From the NCBI GenBank assembly GCA_910591455.2, contig OU342816.1, forward strand, positions 14,140,638-14,204,637: 64,000 nt of DNA. The letters run 5' to 3'. This DNA is from Pholis gunnellus (Eukaryota; Chordata; Actinopteri; Perciformes; Pholidae). Below are positions 1 to 14,969 of this stretch, one piece after another. Every line of letters starts with the position of its first letter. Position 1 is the stretch's first letter. The translations under genes were made by a program, and so were the position numbers. The notes under the pieces are model-generated. The model ran no database searches. It saw only the letters and a list, made by a program, of their open reading frames with translations, and was not told the DNA's origin.

Positions 1-2311
1 GTGCATAGGTAACAATACTGATTCTCTAGTTCAGGGAAAGAGTTTTTATGACATACAGGGACAGTCACAGCAAACAATCTAGGGTCCATTATCCAAGATA
101 TGGACATTTGTATGCAAGTTCTTAAATTTGCGGTAAATAAATGTTATATATATGAATTTTAAAGAATGCTTTAGAATGTTCTGGTAATTAGTTGTTAGAC
201 TAATCGACTAAGAGAAAAAAGAAAGAAGAAAATAATCATTAGGTGCAGCTGAACTATGAAATAATCAAAATAATGACCAAAATATGTCTTGCGTGTAAAA
301 CAAAAACCTTACAAACTCATTTATAGGTTTAAAAAAATGAAAGCTTGCTTGGAAGCATCAATTTGGAAAACAGAAATATGTGGAACAATACCATGATAAA
401 ATCATATAATCACAATATGATTCCACTGTGAGACCATAAAAGATAATGCTGAATCGTCCCTCAGCCCTAATTCTGCATAGTTCTGTCAATTGAATCTGCC
501 ACAAATGTGTTGCTCCATGTTTGTCGTTCCATTTTCCAACAAAGGTTTATGAGTGAATAGTGTCTTCTCCAAAATGTCAAAGTCAAGGATGAAATGACAA
601 TATTACAATACAAAGCAATTTGTGAGGCCAATTGTGCAATTGTACATTAAATGAACTACTGACAAAGACCAGTGACACTGTGCTTTTTTATTTTATGAAT
701 GCATACTTCATGAGTTAACTTCCATTTCTCAAAATCACCATGCCAACCACTTTGGCCTTGCACTGAACAGAAATCCCATGATGCCATCCAACATTGTTTT
801 CTTTTTTAAATCCGCTGTGTAAAACGCAACATAAAACTGTCATCCATTCGGCCGTCTGCTCTTGTCTCCAACGATATTTTTGCCTGTGCCTCCCTTTAAA
901 AAAAAAAGAAGAAAAAAAAAGTAGGCGCTGCAGGAATCTTATGAGGTTCTTTCCATCAACTCTGTTGGTCGGAGAATCCCCCGAGCCACTGATCGAACTG
1001 CAATCTCCCTGTTCAAACACAGCTGCATCAATGGGCTTTTATCACACCACGTCCCCCCTGGATACAAAGATATGCACAGCTGCCGCGCTGTTGCCCAGAA
1101 ACTGAATGTCATTTCAGGAATACCCCCCATTCCACAAACAGGATAGTGTTACAGGATGCCCTGCAAGCAGCCCAGGCCTCTAAACATTTCAGTCCCAGCA
1201 CTCTATAGTTCTCCACTGCATCCATTTTCTGGGGCCCGTCTCACTAATGACAGTTCAGATGTCACTGAAATTGTGAGGATAGGATGGAAAGTATTACCTA
1301 ATTGCACCTTCCCTAAAAGGAGGATCTTGCTGTTATTGAGTTTTTGGTATCATTTTCCCATCACTGGAGACTGACCTAAACCTCTGTTCAATCAATGCAT
1401 ACCGAGTTATGAGCTCTGTAATTTGAAATCACATTATCAGAGGCAGTTCATTTAGTTTTGAGTGTCCAACCAAGAAGCCGGCTAACAATTTTTTGTCAAT
1501 CTGAAGACAAAAAGCACTCTAGCAAATGCCTCTCTAGGTTGTTTCTTTTCAGGCCATCAATTTGAAACCTGTATCATTAGTCAGTTAAGATCAATAAAAT
1601 ATATATATTTTATACATGAATGAATATGTACAACTAAAACTAAAATATAATATTAAACAATAAATAAGAAATATATTATTTTATTAGGGATAAACATATA
1701 AAGTCATGCCATTGTGGCAAAAGTACTGTATATTTCAGTAAATATTGGTTTTAAACATATATTTCATTAAACTGAACACCTTTCCATAACGCTAAAGATC
1801 AATTTCAATCTTTCCCCCTACATCCCCTCCCTGCCCACTTCCACTCTGTTTGCGCGTTCTCGTGGAGAGTCCACCATATTCAGTTCCATGCTAATTCAAT
1901 TATCGAGGAGTGGAAGTGGGTTATAAAACCATCCAACAGCAAGTCTCTATCGATGTTGAATTAGCCAGTTGCACTTAGCGACCACATGCAATGCCGTTTT
2001 GTGTTCGTCATGGAACACCACAGTTCGCACATGCGACCAAAGAATCGTGCAACTAAACATTTTAATTGTGTGGCACTGGTGCTGACATTAAGCAGTTAAG
2101 CGCAGACCCGACATCATTGGCGGACATAACGGCTTCATCACCTGTCACCCCTGTCCCCAGTAACATGCCTAATCCAATTCAGAGACGTCGGATTAATTTC
2201 AGAAGTGTGTGTGTGGGTGGGTGACACACTGTACATTTAACAACAGGAGACATTTTGATTTAAAAAAAGGCTGGGTTTAAGTTTAATCTACTCTCAGTAC
2301 AGGGACAAATT

Positions 2312-2338
2312 GGGGGTCCAAGGGCCCCATGGACCCCC
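2312..2338. repeat. GC-rich 9-bp hairpin
   Basis: GGGGGTCCA (2312-2320) and TGGACCCCC (2330-2338) flank AGGGCCCCA. Confidence 0.85.
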
Positions 2339-5300
2339 TAATTCTAGCATCCTTCTGACCCAACGTGGTGGAGATGGCATAATCTGAATTAAAAAAACAT
2401 GCATCTGCACCTTTATTCCTGTTCACAATAATTCACATAATGCAAGTGAACCTAAATTAAAAGGTTAGGAGCAACCAATGTAAAAAGCTAGTCTGGAGTC
2501 CTGATGTTCACAAAAAGAAAAGAAAAAGAAATGCCACCAAACAAGCTGGGAAGTTTTATTTTTCTGGCTCAGGCTGCCATTTCTCAAAGATGCCAAAAGG
2601 AAACCATGGTAACCATCGGAGAGAGGGAAATTTGTCCGGAAGCTTGATGGAGTTTACACCCTACACCTTAAAGAAGGATGATTCATTCAGCTTATTGTGA
2701 CCACAAACAGACTTCACTCTGTCACGAGTGGGTGTAGGGGCCGGATTGTTATTGGGCCTGAACCTCATTTCTTCAGCCCCACATTCTATTAGTAGTCCCT
2801 TTATGCAATATAGTCTTCTTTTGCATCGAGCTAATCAAGACAGAAAGACAGCGGTGATAAAAACCAATGATTGACTATAAGGACGTTCTTATATCACTTG
2901 CCATTTTTCTCTTTCTTCTTCCACTACAGTGCTAAAGGACTGCCACTTTGAGCCCTTCAAATCAGGTACAAATGTTTTAAATACATGCAGAAGAGCTTGC
3001 TGGTGTTCTCCCTTATTAACCTGACAGATATTTAATATTCTGTACAGTTGAGGCTTTTCTGCAAGAGGGAGCTGACATTTAAGGCCCTCCAGAGGTACTA
3101 AAGCCATTGGGCTAGTAAGAAGAGCCATATCCGTGAATGAACTAATTAAGCTCCTCAATGTCCTCGGCAAAATGGTGCCCTGAGATTGTTCTGTGCAATA
3201 GCAGTAATGAGAAAAAGAAAGACAGAAGGGTAAAAACGTTGGAGAAAAAAGCTGGGGGATGGGGGTGTGAGGGGATGCTAGACCTCATCCTCAAACGCAT
3301 AAGGGGCGTGTACTGTTCAGAAAAGAAAGATTACCGAGGAGGCAGGGGTTCAATCCCTTTGAAATCTTTCCTTTCCGAGGCAAGTGGACCTGTTACATTT
3401 TTGAATGCAAGGCCCGTATTTTCTCGTCTTTGTTCTTCTACCCTTGGTAAGGCTCATTAAAGTCCATAAACAATGCGAGATGTGCTCTCTAATGAGCAAA
3501 TGCTTCTGTAAAAAGGGCTCTGTCCTTGGGAAGCTGGCCATGTCAGCTAACACTGTATGCAAACCCAGTCTCCTGCACCTCAGGACTAACAACCGGGCCA
3601 TTCTCAACAGGCTCATTTGTGTCCTCAAGCTCCTCATTTTCATTGTTCCCTCATTCTCTGTACTCCACTTCCCATGGAAATTACCGTTCGCTCTCCGTCC
3701 TGACAGGAAACGCAGAGTCACTTCAGCGAGACTTTGGCCTGTGAAAATCTGACACAGTGATTCATGAAGATTTGAGACTTCGCTCCCTGCTCCTTTAGGG
3801 TTGCGTCCCAAGGAAGTGGGAGTCGACAAAGTCCCAGGAGGTGTCTATGGCACAGGGTGGCTAACTAAGTGAGCTGCTTGGCCGGCTACGAAGCGCAGTG
3901 GAGCTGAATGAAACAGCACAGTCAAAAACAACAGTGGGCTTTCACTGTGTTAGCAGGTCATACCAGAGTATGCTTTCTTTGAGATGTTGAGATAGAGATT
4001 TCAGGGAAACAAACAGTGGAAAATGGGAGCATGATGTGGCATTTGGAGTTGCTCTTTCTCACTGACAGTGGGTCAGACACTGATAAGTGATCTACCTATG
4101 GCTCACTAGTCACAGTGATTCTGAATAATGAGAGTGGCTACTGTGAGATAAATCATCATGAATGCAATAATGGTCTTTGTTCAAAGAAAAGTTAAATATT
4201 TCTCCAGAGGAAAATAAAACCAATGCCAAGATTAGCGACTACAGAATAGAGGTTTAGTGACCTGAGCCCCTACAGGCAACAAAGTTTATTAGACCAATAT
4301 TAACAAAGTATTATTAAATATCACAGAGCTTTCTTTTTAGGACTAGAGTTGTAGTCATCTTGTTGTGCTGTTGAAGAAAAGGCTGTAAATAATTAATGTC
4401 GAACTTGTTTTGACTCTGACACGTTGGATGTTATCAAACAGCGAGTTATGCTTCCCACCTCGTCGGCTCACCGTCGACACGTTGAGATCCGTTGAAAGCA
4501 ATCCAAATGCTCCCAATCACAGATCTTGCACCCTTAAGAAACACATATTTTTGTTGTATCACAGCTGGCACCCATATGTTTTTATCGTACACCCTTTTTG
4601 GTGTAAATCACAAGGTTGTCCTGCATAAATAAAGGAGTAAAAATATATATATAGTCAGTAAATGTCAAGCTTTTTTGATATTTTTTTAGATATGTTGCGG
4701 ATTATATAAAAAATAGATAAGAGGTTCTCTAAAAACTTCTGAATCATCCTTCTTGGACTAAACCAGACCAGAATTCATGACATTCTGCAGTATGTCACGG
4801 TATATTGGTCGTCATCAAAGTGTTTTACAGACAGAACAAAAAAACATTACCATCTTTAAAAAGAACCCTTTGCTTTTGGCCCAGGTAGGCTTTATGAGAC
4901 TAGTTCATTGTCTGAGCTCAGCAATAACTCAGCGTACACAGTTATTGCATTGCTTGAACAAAGCAGTCAATCTTGATTTTGATGTCTACCAACTTGGCCA
5001 AACTACATGTGCTCCAAACCCATTAATACTCTGGCAAGGCAGCATCTGGTCCACTTAACATCAGCATGATGGAAAGAGAGGCAGGCACATGCTATCTGAT
5101 GATGTAACTGGTAAAACAGTGGAGACATAGTCAGCCTTTTCATATTCTAGACATGTCTCAAAATGGAGACATTTCCAAGTGGTGAACCTCATAGTAGATA
5201 TTATTTTTCCTGCTCTGCTGTTCCACTAACATTTGTACACACATACACGACTAACAAACACTGTATATGTTAAGTACATTTTCAAAATAGAGTGAAAGAT

Positions 5301-8300
5301 TGATGCAGGAATGGGAAAGGAAATAGTTGAATCATGTGTACAGAGTTAATACATTTTCTTAAAGCAAGTAAAATAAACTGTGCAATTGCATCACCCATTC
5401 CTGGTAAAAACAATCTAAAAGTCAAGTGTACATTTCTGATACCAGTTTAGTGATCTGTGCAATCCTATCACTTTGAAAATGGACGATTCAGCAAGACCCC
5501 AGATTGTTTTTAATGATGACTGTTTTGAATGTTCTATGGCAACGTTCTGTCTATTGCTCCAATATTAGCATGTGACAACTGCAGCATGGTAAAGTTTTCA
5601 GTTGTGCAACAAAACCATGGGAGAGACTTTAGATTCAGAAGCCAGGACCTATACAGCATGAAGATGGGCAGCTTAATCTGCATTTTATTGTACATGTGAC
5701 AGTATTTTCTTCTTTCTTTATGCTTAGTTCAAAATAGGGCGGATACTACAATGCCAATGAAGTATCTGATCACACTATTCTACAGATGAAAAGACGTTGT
5801 GTCTATGGATATAACTCATCTTTAGCTAGGATTATTTACTGGCATAACTATCACTGACTCATCAGTTGATCACGCCATACTTCAGCCCCTTTACCAGTAA
5901 TTGAGTCATTATGTTAGGGTCCTTTTTATCTTTTAAAAGGAACATATTCCAATGTATAATCCACCATTACTCACTTCAAGGTGTTCTTATAATGATAGAA
6001 TTGAGTGACAAAAAATGGTTTATTAAATATATATATATTTATTTATGTATTTATCACTTTAAGTTAAATGCTCCAAACTATCACTATTATATAGGCTTTT
6101 TAAAATCCAGTGATAGTACAACATGTCGTCCGCATTTCAACCATAAGGGAAAAGTTAGATGTGTCTTCAGGGGGGTTAAAGTAGTCACTGCCGACATTAC
6201 CTTTTAAATTAAAAAAGACTTGACAGAGCTTAGTTGGGAGTTTATAGATTGTTTAATGTTTTTCAAGAGAGTGTATTTTGTGCAAATATACCATAAGGCA
6301 ACGAGTGAAGGCAGCAGATTTGCAGAATTTCTTATTCACAAATTCATATGCCAGAGACTGTTCATTTAAATCTTTGAGTATTTTACAGTAAATCATGCAG
6401 CACAAACACTGTAAGCTGCCAAATAATATGGAGGACAAACTACCAAACAACTGTGCCAAGACTGCCAAATAAATACTATTTCTTTATCACCTGTCAACAT
6501 TCATGTATCAACAAAACAAAGTCTGTCCTCCAACCAGGGCAAAAAAGTCTGATGGTATCCATTTTTCTTATGCCGGCATACTTTCTGAACTGTCAGTAGG
6601 GCAAAATAATTACACAGCTACAGAACTTTGCAGTAACGGTGGCTTATTAAAGCAGCAGAGCAGTGCATTATGCAGAAAAGCCTCGCAGATAAAATGAGAC
6701 AGCTGTCAGTCAGGAGAGTGGCTATTCATGCCAGAGACATAATCAGGCCACGAAACACAAGCTAACATTTGGCTCCTTTTACAGCAGTCAGCAGAACGTC
6801 AGCACGTTATTTTGTGAAGAAAAACGCACCTCGCATGGGCTCATCATTCAAGGCAAAGAGAGCTCGTTTCATGACATCTGAGGTTTCATTCAACTCATAC
6901 ATTTAAATTAGTAACAAAAACAGTAAAGACAGGATCTAAGAACATAAATTCTAAGCAATGTCTTGGATCTGCAATGGGAAGAGAGGCTCGCATCTATTGC
7001 CATGCAGACAGACAACTAAATAATGTATAAAGTCATACTGAACAACACGATCATTCTTTAATTAAATCATGAAATGAAGGTCTAGAGAAGACATCTATCC
7101 ATGTCTAACACCCTCACTGGTCTCAAGGAGCTTTACTACATGAAATGGGACAGAAAGGGAAACAATGAATCCAGAGGTTGAAGAGCCCTGCCGACTCAGT
7201 GGTTCCTCCTTGACAACACTTTGCATTGTGTCCCGCCTCCATCGTCCTCCTCCACCCCTCCTCCCGCCTGCCGCCCTCCACCTTTGTCTGCCATCGCCGG
7301 CACACAGTGAGCCACTCCTGGCGCTTTTTCTTCGACAATGCAGTTAGTGTGAAAGCCTAATAAATTACAGACCTCTCTTGATCTCATCAAATGCAGCAGC
7401 CTGACCATAAACGCATAATGGAAAGGACTCTCAGAGGGGTTAGTGTTGGGTCAAATCGCTGTGATTGTCTTCCACTTTCAAATGAAATTGGGTGTGCCGT
7501 CTTTATTTTAAAATCGAAAATTGTTCAAAAGAGAGCAGCCATATCCTTTTTTTTTGTGTCTGTCATGTCTTTCCAGTTTATGTCTCCGTCAAAAGTAATA
7601 GTTATAGGCTACTTAGGGTCATATGTTGAAAAATATCACCATATAAATGTTACATGTTAGGGGATATTTTGAAGTGAAGCTTTTGGAATATGCATGTTTG
7701 TATGTATTCTTTTTACAAGCACAGAATTATACTTCTCCATTTTGACTTACCTAATAGACAAGGTGGTCACAGTATCTTGACTGAGCGCTCCTCCACATAT
7801 TTCTTTTCCTCACAGTTTCTGTGTAAATGGATTGCCAAACTGAATGCACAGCATCTTAATCTGTGCACACAGTTAGACAATTGATAATTAATCTAAAATA
7901 ACATGCTTGGTATAGTAATGCTTTTGCTTTGGTTTCTCAATCTGTTCGTACAGATTCCCACATCAATATTTGTTTGCCACCATATGACACCCAAGAGGCT
8001 CGGTACAATACACTCAATTATTAAAAAGTGGCTTATAATGTAGATTCGATTTTAATTTGTGAGTGTTGAATACTGACAGATCTCATGCAAAGTTGGTCCC
8101 AGCTATAACATTTGTAAAATTGTACATTTCTATTTCTTAGGATGCTATTTTAAATATTATATACAGGATCATTTTCAATTTAGTTTAGAGTATTATTTTT
8201 ATTTAGCCGTTTAGTCCTGTACCTAAATGTATTCTTAAGCTACAAAAGGTACCTGGTTTGAGTCAGGGACTCTTCTAAATAAACAAGCCTAAGAATCGGA

Positions 8301-10196
8301 CCAAGAGCATACGCCTATACTCGATATAGAGGTTTGATACCGCGCCCTTCAGGTGTAATTTAAGTTCACTTTGTTTCAGTTGTGGCAACAGCCACTCCCT
8401 CTCAGCACCTTGATGGTGTTATCCTGCAACCACCTGCTACCGGCACAACACAAAAACACCATCTATTTTGATCAGTCTGACCTCATCAATGTTCACATGC
8501 GACTTCCACATGGGCAGCAGCAGCGGGGCTCTGCTTATATGCAGCTCCCATATTAGATTGCGGGCATGATTTTACCAGTTAATTAGATGATATTTGACAT
8601 TCCAGTTTGATCAAACGCTCCGCAGAGTCTCTGTGCTGCATCCGCTGTCAAGTCAACAGCTCTAAGATGTGTCTGTGTTTCCTCGTTTCCATAGCATTAG
8701 CTCACAGCCATTTTCACAGTAATGTCCTTAGAGAGAACTGAATATGGTGAATAAAAACACACACCCACACACACATCCACTGGGTTATAATTGCTGCACC
8801 TTTCCCTTCTTTGAAAACACCAACAAGGAAACAAAGGGCATCATCTCTGAAGCCATTTAGCCATTTCTTCATTTCAGGAAAGAATAGTTCGCCAAAGACC
8901 ATTACCCAGAAACACTAACCCAATATTATTTTATATTACCACGAATGAAAATTCTCTTTGTTTTTCTTTCCAGCTGAATTAACTACTTGGTTTTGAGTCT
9001 GCTGTTTCTGCTCACAGAGCTATTAGAATGCAGAGCAAGGCTGCATTATAAAAAGCTCCACAGGGCTTGAATAATAATTGTGATCACAGCTTCCACATTA
9101 CTTATGGCCACAGTTTCATTAGGATTAGACCAAATCTAGAGACATGATTTAAATAGCTGGGACTTTGCAGCTTGGCAAAACTGTCCAGAGTTCGTGCCAC
9201 CTGAGCTTGTGAACAGTGCGCAGGGAAATAAGTAATTCTGGACTTTTGCTGGCATGGCCTGAAAACACCACGGAGCCACAGAGGATGCTCGTCTCAAGAA
9301 TGTGCTCACTGACAATGATGCCAATTTAGAAAGTAAACAAGTCCACAGAATACTGCGCAGGCTGCACATCTCCCCTTGTTCCCAACTCCCAGAGGACGCA
9401 CTTGTTTTTTTTTTTGGTTCTTCACACAAAGGTTGAGACGACTTGGCACCTGAGGAAGCCAGCCAATCACAGTGTCCCAGGGATGAGCTAACTACCATTG
9501 CTAGGCATTACATCATGATGGTGAGTCACTCCCTGGGACTAAGAGTCAGTAAAACGCAGAACCAAATAGCCTTGAATATCCATGACAGCTCAGCAAAGGT
9601 AAAGTGAGTCAATGATTTCAGATTGTAGGCAACAGATAAAGAGCTTGGTCTGTCTTTATGCTCTTATGGATGAACACTGTTTAACACAGAGGCAAGAATA
9701 CTCCTGAAGTTGGTCTCTGAGCTCCAGCTGTTCAAATTGTGTCAGACAGCTTTAGCTCAGGTAAACTCTGGAAATGCCAAGACATCCCAGCAAGTGACAC
9801 CGGAAGGACGATGAGTTTTAAGGAGGAGTGCCAAACACAAACTAGTGCTCACAGAAAACACACACACTACACGATGCCGCCGACACTTGCCTAAATATTA
9901 GTGGGTGGCCAGCAAATAGAGATCACACGTGTGACGTCTCCAAAAGCTTTATTACAAGTCAACAAGCTTGTTGCCTGTTTACACAATATGATGTGAATTA
10001 GTGTAATTACCCTCTAATATTTATATTCTTATCACGTTGCTAAAGTGTAAACTTAAATTCAGATTGACACATTAACTTAGATTGTCCTGCCCTAATGGCT
10101 ATTATCCCAGCTTTGCAATACACATTGGCTGCAGTCCATTTGGCAAATCTCTATCATAGTGGCAAGGGCGGGAAAACACATTTTAATGGAGTGCAC

Positions 10197-10300
10197 GCTA
10201 GAGGCCAACCGATGTGTCGGCTGATACGAGTTTATTGTTTATTGTTTATTCCAGATTTATTGTATAAATTGGCATAAACTGACATGACATACTGTTGTAA
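10197..10300. mobile_element. hAT-like terminal fragment (tentative)
   Basis: CTAGAGGCCAACCGATGTGT followed by CGGCTGATACG resembles the AGAGG(C/T)(C/A)GACCGAT...CGGC start of common fish hAT-type non-autonomous elements. A GTTTATT unit repeated three times follows near 10230. The far end may lie near 10650 (CAGTTGGCCTAC), but this is weak. Confidence 0.35.
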
Positions 10301-10799
10301 CACTTGTTGGTTTGGATAACTTGTAAAAAGGTGAACTAGAATCAGGTTAATATCAAGTAGGGCAACAACATAAACATGTTAAATTACTGTCTGTTAGTGT
10401 TTGGTTATCTTATGGAACTAATCAGTCGGTCCACTGAACAGCTGAAATCACACATTCACACACACACTGTAGGTCCATTTTTTTAATACATTATTTTTAC
10501 ACCATATTTTTTTACTAAAAACAACTTCCAGCACCATGTAAAGTAGGCCAAACTCGCCCTGAACCTCCTCTGTAAATAACTGCCCCGATGGGTCCCGCCA
10601 GGCTCAGGTCGGGTATCCACACTCTACTACAACTGTCTCTGCTGTTTGCCATGCAGTTGGCCTACATGTCGATTTTTTGTTTACTTGCTTCAAATGCCTC
10701 TTCTATTCAGGTCAGTAAAGTGGGATGTGCTGAATTGAAATAGTGTGCATTCAACGTGCCAGTTGGGGTTTTGGAGTGCACTTCATTGCTTCTCTTTGT

Positions 10800-10816
10800 C
10801 CCCCCCCCCCCCCCCA
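10800..10816 (+). repeat. Poly(C) run of 17
   Basis: Uninterrupted C tract within ncam1 intron 1. Confidence 0.9.
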
Positions 10817-13524
10817 TCTACTGCAAGCACAACGAAAACACAGGGATAAATGAGTGATTGCCTGAGCAGCCAATCAAAGGCGAACATAAAAAATAAGTTG
10901 GGTCAAGTGAAGATAATGGCATGACGGAACGGGCCCCCACTGTGAACTAGTAGGAGCTCCAAGCAAAGAAAAAACACAGACGCTGAGAAAAGAGGTAAAT
11001 ATCTTTAAATAGTGAGACTCAATCACAAAGAACTGTGTGGAAAACAAGAGCAACAATTGTCCCTGTGGACAACAGGTGTGCAAGACAAAGAGCTGTTTCT
11101 CCAGGTGGTTTGAAAACCAGGATTTCAGAGTAGAAACCTCCCCCTTCCTTGAAGACAAATAAAGCAGGTGTGATATCAGCTAGGCTGCTGAAATCCTGGA
11201 ACAAACTGCCTTTAGACCGTCTTACACTTTAACTTCAATGAGTCCCTAAGCTGCAGCGCTACAAGAAGCCAAAAACAATACAGAACTGGCACTCTCCGTC
11301 TCTGCGAACAGCATGGAAGAGCTGTGTTGACGATTACGTTGCCAGCAAATCGGTGTAACTGATGCACACTAAAGACGGATAATGATGCCCAAATAAGTCT
11401 ACAGGTGGTGACTAAAGTTATACTTTTCATGCGGTCCTGCTGAATAGCCTGCAGCATTGTCTGGTTCCTGTTCTGACAGTGCTGCACGTTAGTCTGTACA
11501 AAGAAATCTATTTTTGGAGGGTGCGCTTTTGCTGTCTCCGTTATTTATTATATGTCCAGGGTGGACTACATTGGGTGCGTGCTTAGGCTGAAGTGTTCAC
11601 ATGTGGAGTTGGAGCGTGTTAAGTCCCGGCTAGAATGGTGGACATACCTCGTCGTGGGCCAAATTGCTTGTCAAAAGGGACTCTGTGACCTGTTGTTAAC
11701 GCTACAGAAGAAGTCAGGGGATCACAAGAATCATTGACTTCACACATCTGAACGGCATGACGCCTGCAACACATGAGGGACGTGCAATACGGAATGAAGT
11801 ACCAAAGGTACAGTAGCCAGGATGGGCCGAACAAGGACGTGTGTGAATGTTAATGAGTGTTTTGATGCGTGCAATTATGTGATGCCCTTTAGTCCTTTTT
11901 GTAGTGTATTGCATTGACCGCAAATTTCAACAGTCATGCAAAACTGCACGACTTAGCCACATATCAGTTTACATTGTACGCTTAGCTTTGCATAAGCATA
12001 CACTTACTGGCATATGGTTAAGTGTTGAAGCATCAGCATCAGAAATCTACAAGTGACACATGGATGATATTGCTTTCATCATCACTCAAAAGGCTTTGTC
12101 GAACAAAGGGACGATCAAGCGAAACCTCCTCCTTGCTGCACTTACGAAAGAATCATTGCCAGCTATACATCGTTAACAATACAATTATATTCTGTGCTGT
12201 CATGTGTGTATGTAATCCCTGATAAAGGTTACTGCAGCCAAGGAGTTTTATTATATTGAGGTATTGTCTATCCAGGCAACGTGTTGTGTGCTTGAAACAG
12301 GTGAAGTGTTCAGTAAAGGAATGTAAAAGCATCACTTTTGTCACCGGAGTATTGCGACAAGACAACTCAGGAGTCTCTTTGACTTTCACAGACAGAAAAA
12401 CCATCTGTTCGCCAGTGTAGTCCTGAGGGAGTTAGAATAGTGACTATAAATAACACTGGGCCCCATGCTAACAATAAAGAGAACTGGAACATCGATACAA
12501 ACAGTATCTATTCCAAATAAAAATCCGTGCTTGTAGTTCTTCAGGCAGTTCAAGGAGGACAGGGACACCATGCTGGGATTCCTTTACGCAGCAAAGTAGC
12601 CCATCGTCACCTTGGGCATCCTCACCAGACTTGGCAGCTTCGCTAAAACAGAGCTCAGAAAAAATGCAACGCTGCGTGCCAAAGCAGACTGTGTGCTGAC
12701 GTGGAGAACCAGGTGATGTTAGGATAAAAAAGGAATCCGCCGAAGATGTCGAGTGCCACAGCAGACAACGGTCCATTCACCATCACCTTTCATATTCTCC
12801 GTGAGCAGCGTGGCTATTAGCCTTCAGGCACCAGCAGCTTCAAAGACTGTTTGGAATCAGAACCACTCCCGGAGATGTTTTACCTTGCTCAATGTTCACA
12901 TCAAGCACAGGTTTTTCTTTATTCTTTTTCTGAATCCATCAGAAAATGATACCAGTTCAACCTGCTTAAGTCTTCTTTGAAGAGAAATTAGGAGTTATTT
13001 AGTAGTAGAGCTAAATTCAGTTTAACCAGGGGAAATCGACCAGAACAAGGAAAGTCAGACAAGCTTTCAGTAAATTTTACAATTTCCAAATTTATTGTGA
13101 ATTTCAATGAACAGGCCAGAAGGTAATCTGCAAATTCTAAGCTTATGTTTAATCACAATGACTCAACACTGAAATCATACTTGTTTAGATCATGATGATC
13201 ACTAGAAGTTTCTAAAACTGAAAAAATGACTTTCATCAATGAGCATTGGGTGGTGTAACTCTCAATGATCAAAAAAGTTTGTAAAAGACACAGCAGACTG
13301 TAGCTACGTAATATGATTCACAGTTTATCTTCGTGTTAAATGATCTATCTGACTGCTTGACATTATTTATAGACAGGTCATTGGCAACAAGCTTGGTAGT
13401 CGTTGATTGTAAACAGCAGAGTAACTTGTTAGCACATTAGAAAATAGATACGTTTGTAATTATGTTTAATACTGTAGACTGCCAAGAAACAAAATAAACT
13501 ATATGGAGGGGTTGAGCGTTGGGA

Positions 13525-13526
<2 letters not shown>

Positions 13527-13555
<29 letters not shown>
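13527..13555 (+). repeat. Poly(G) run of 29
   Basis: Uninterrupted G tract in ncam1 intron 1; on the sense (minus) strand it reads as poly(C). It can form G-quadruplex structures and its length may be unreliable in assembly. Confidence 0.9.
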
Positions 13556-13558
<3 letters not shown>

Positions 13559-14969
13559 GCCCCATTCTGCATAACAAGCCCATCTCCTTCTGTTTCTTTT
13601 TTTTTTCTCCCCCACATTCATTTCTCTATAGGACGCCTTCATTGCTCACACAATACAAATCACTGGTCTCTATTCATGCACTGATTAATATGCAAAGACA
13701 GCCCATCCTCATCTAACAGTCAGGAGAGAAGAAATATAAAAGCCAGCCGCGTCATTTTTAACTCATTCGTTTGGAACGGTCTGCACTTTTTGATTCAGCG
13801 CAAAGAAGTGCTGTGAGATGACGCGAATGTATGGACAATGCATCAAAAGCCACTGCCTCGTGTTTCATTCTCATTTGATCATATTTTGACCGTTTATATG
13901 AAGTTTTCTCCACAGATCTGCAAAGAGTCACTGATGACATTATGCCCGGTCTGTATTTATTACGCTCTATGTTCCTCCATTCATTTTTGTTATAATAATT
14001 TGTAAGTATTAAAATCAAAAAAATCTGGGATTATAGCTGAAAATATGTATAAAATACCATTAAACAATACACAAAAAGTGACTGAGTAGAATAGGAAGCA
14101 AAAGAATATGGAAAAAGATGAATGAATGAACTAAACTCTCAATAATAAATCACTTGTTGATGCTGGTTTTTGCCCATATGAAAACTGTACAGTAGTCGTA
14201 GTAGTATGCAGTTGATGTCTGAATATGAGCCGAGTCCAAAGTGGGTTCAGCTGTAATCCGAGCAGTGCCTGCACTGATGGGAATTTAAACAACATAAGCT
14301 GTGATAAATTGGTACAAAATGTGTACGTCACTTTGACTGCAGCATAGATCGTGTTGCCACTACAGAGCAAAGTTCCAGTTTTATTCTGAGCGCAGACTAA
14401 AAAACGCCTTATAATTTTCCCTTGTTTGGCCGCTTTTTCCAGTTCCCCCTCAGTCAAAAATAGCCTGTATTATTTTCATAGTGGCTTTGAACTCACCACA
14501 GCAGTTAAAGTCCCATATGTGAGCCATTTAGGGATTGTGTATTTTTTTCTCCCTCTAAATTTCAAGTTAAACTTCTTTTTTCTTTTTTGAAGTTCAGCTC
14601 TATGCTTGATGTACAAAAAAACTCAGTTTTACTGCAGATCTAGAGGATCATTAAATAACCTTCACAGTTCACATTGTCTTAAGATTCAAAAGCACACGGA
14701 TGTGCATTGCTTTTGAACTCAGTATCTTGAGTTTCTCAATGGAATGACAGGTGCACAGCAGAAACTGAGCGTTCAGACCAAAAGCAGCATTTTAACAACA
14801 CAAAGCGTTTCCTATTGGTGGGGGCTTGTTGTTTCAGTTACCAAGGACATGAAAAAACACAATTGAGGAAGTCCAGTTTGAGTAATAGGCGCATGACTCT
14901 GAAAGTCTGTCTGACACTGAAACACGGCTGTGGTCGAGGGACCAAAGAAAGTCATCTAACACTCAAACC

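Noticed and set aside
3340..3360. GGGGTTCAATCCC resembling a tRNA T-arm / B box
   Set aside because: No matching A box, cloverleaf or acceptor stem in the preceding 80 nt.
9136..9498. Minus ORF of 120 codons in intron 1
   Set aside because: No domain, Ser/Cys-rich low-complexity composition, no splice-site context supporting an exon.
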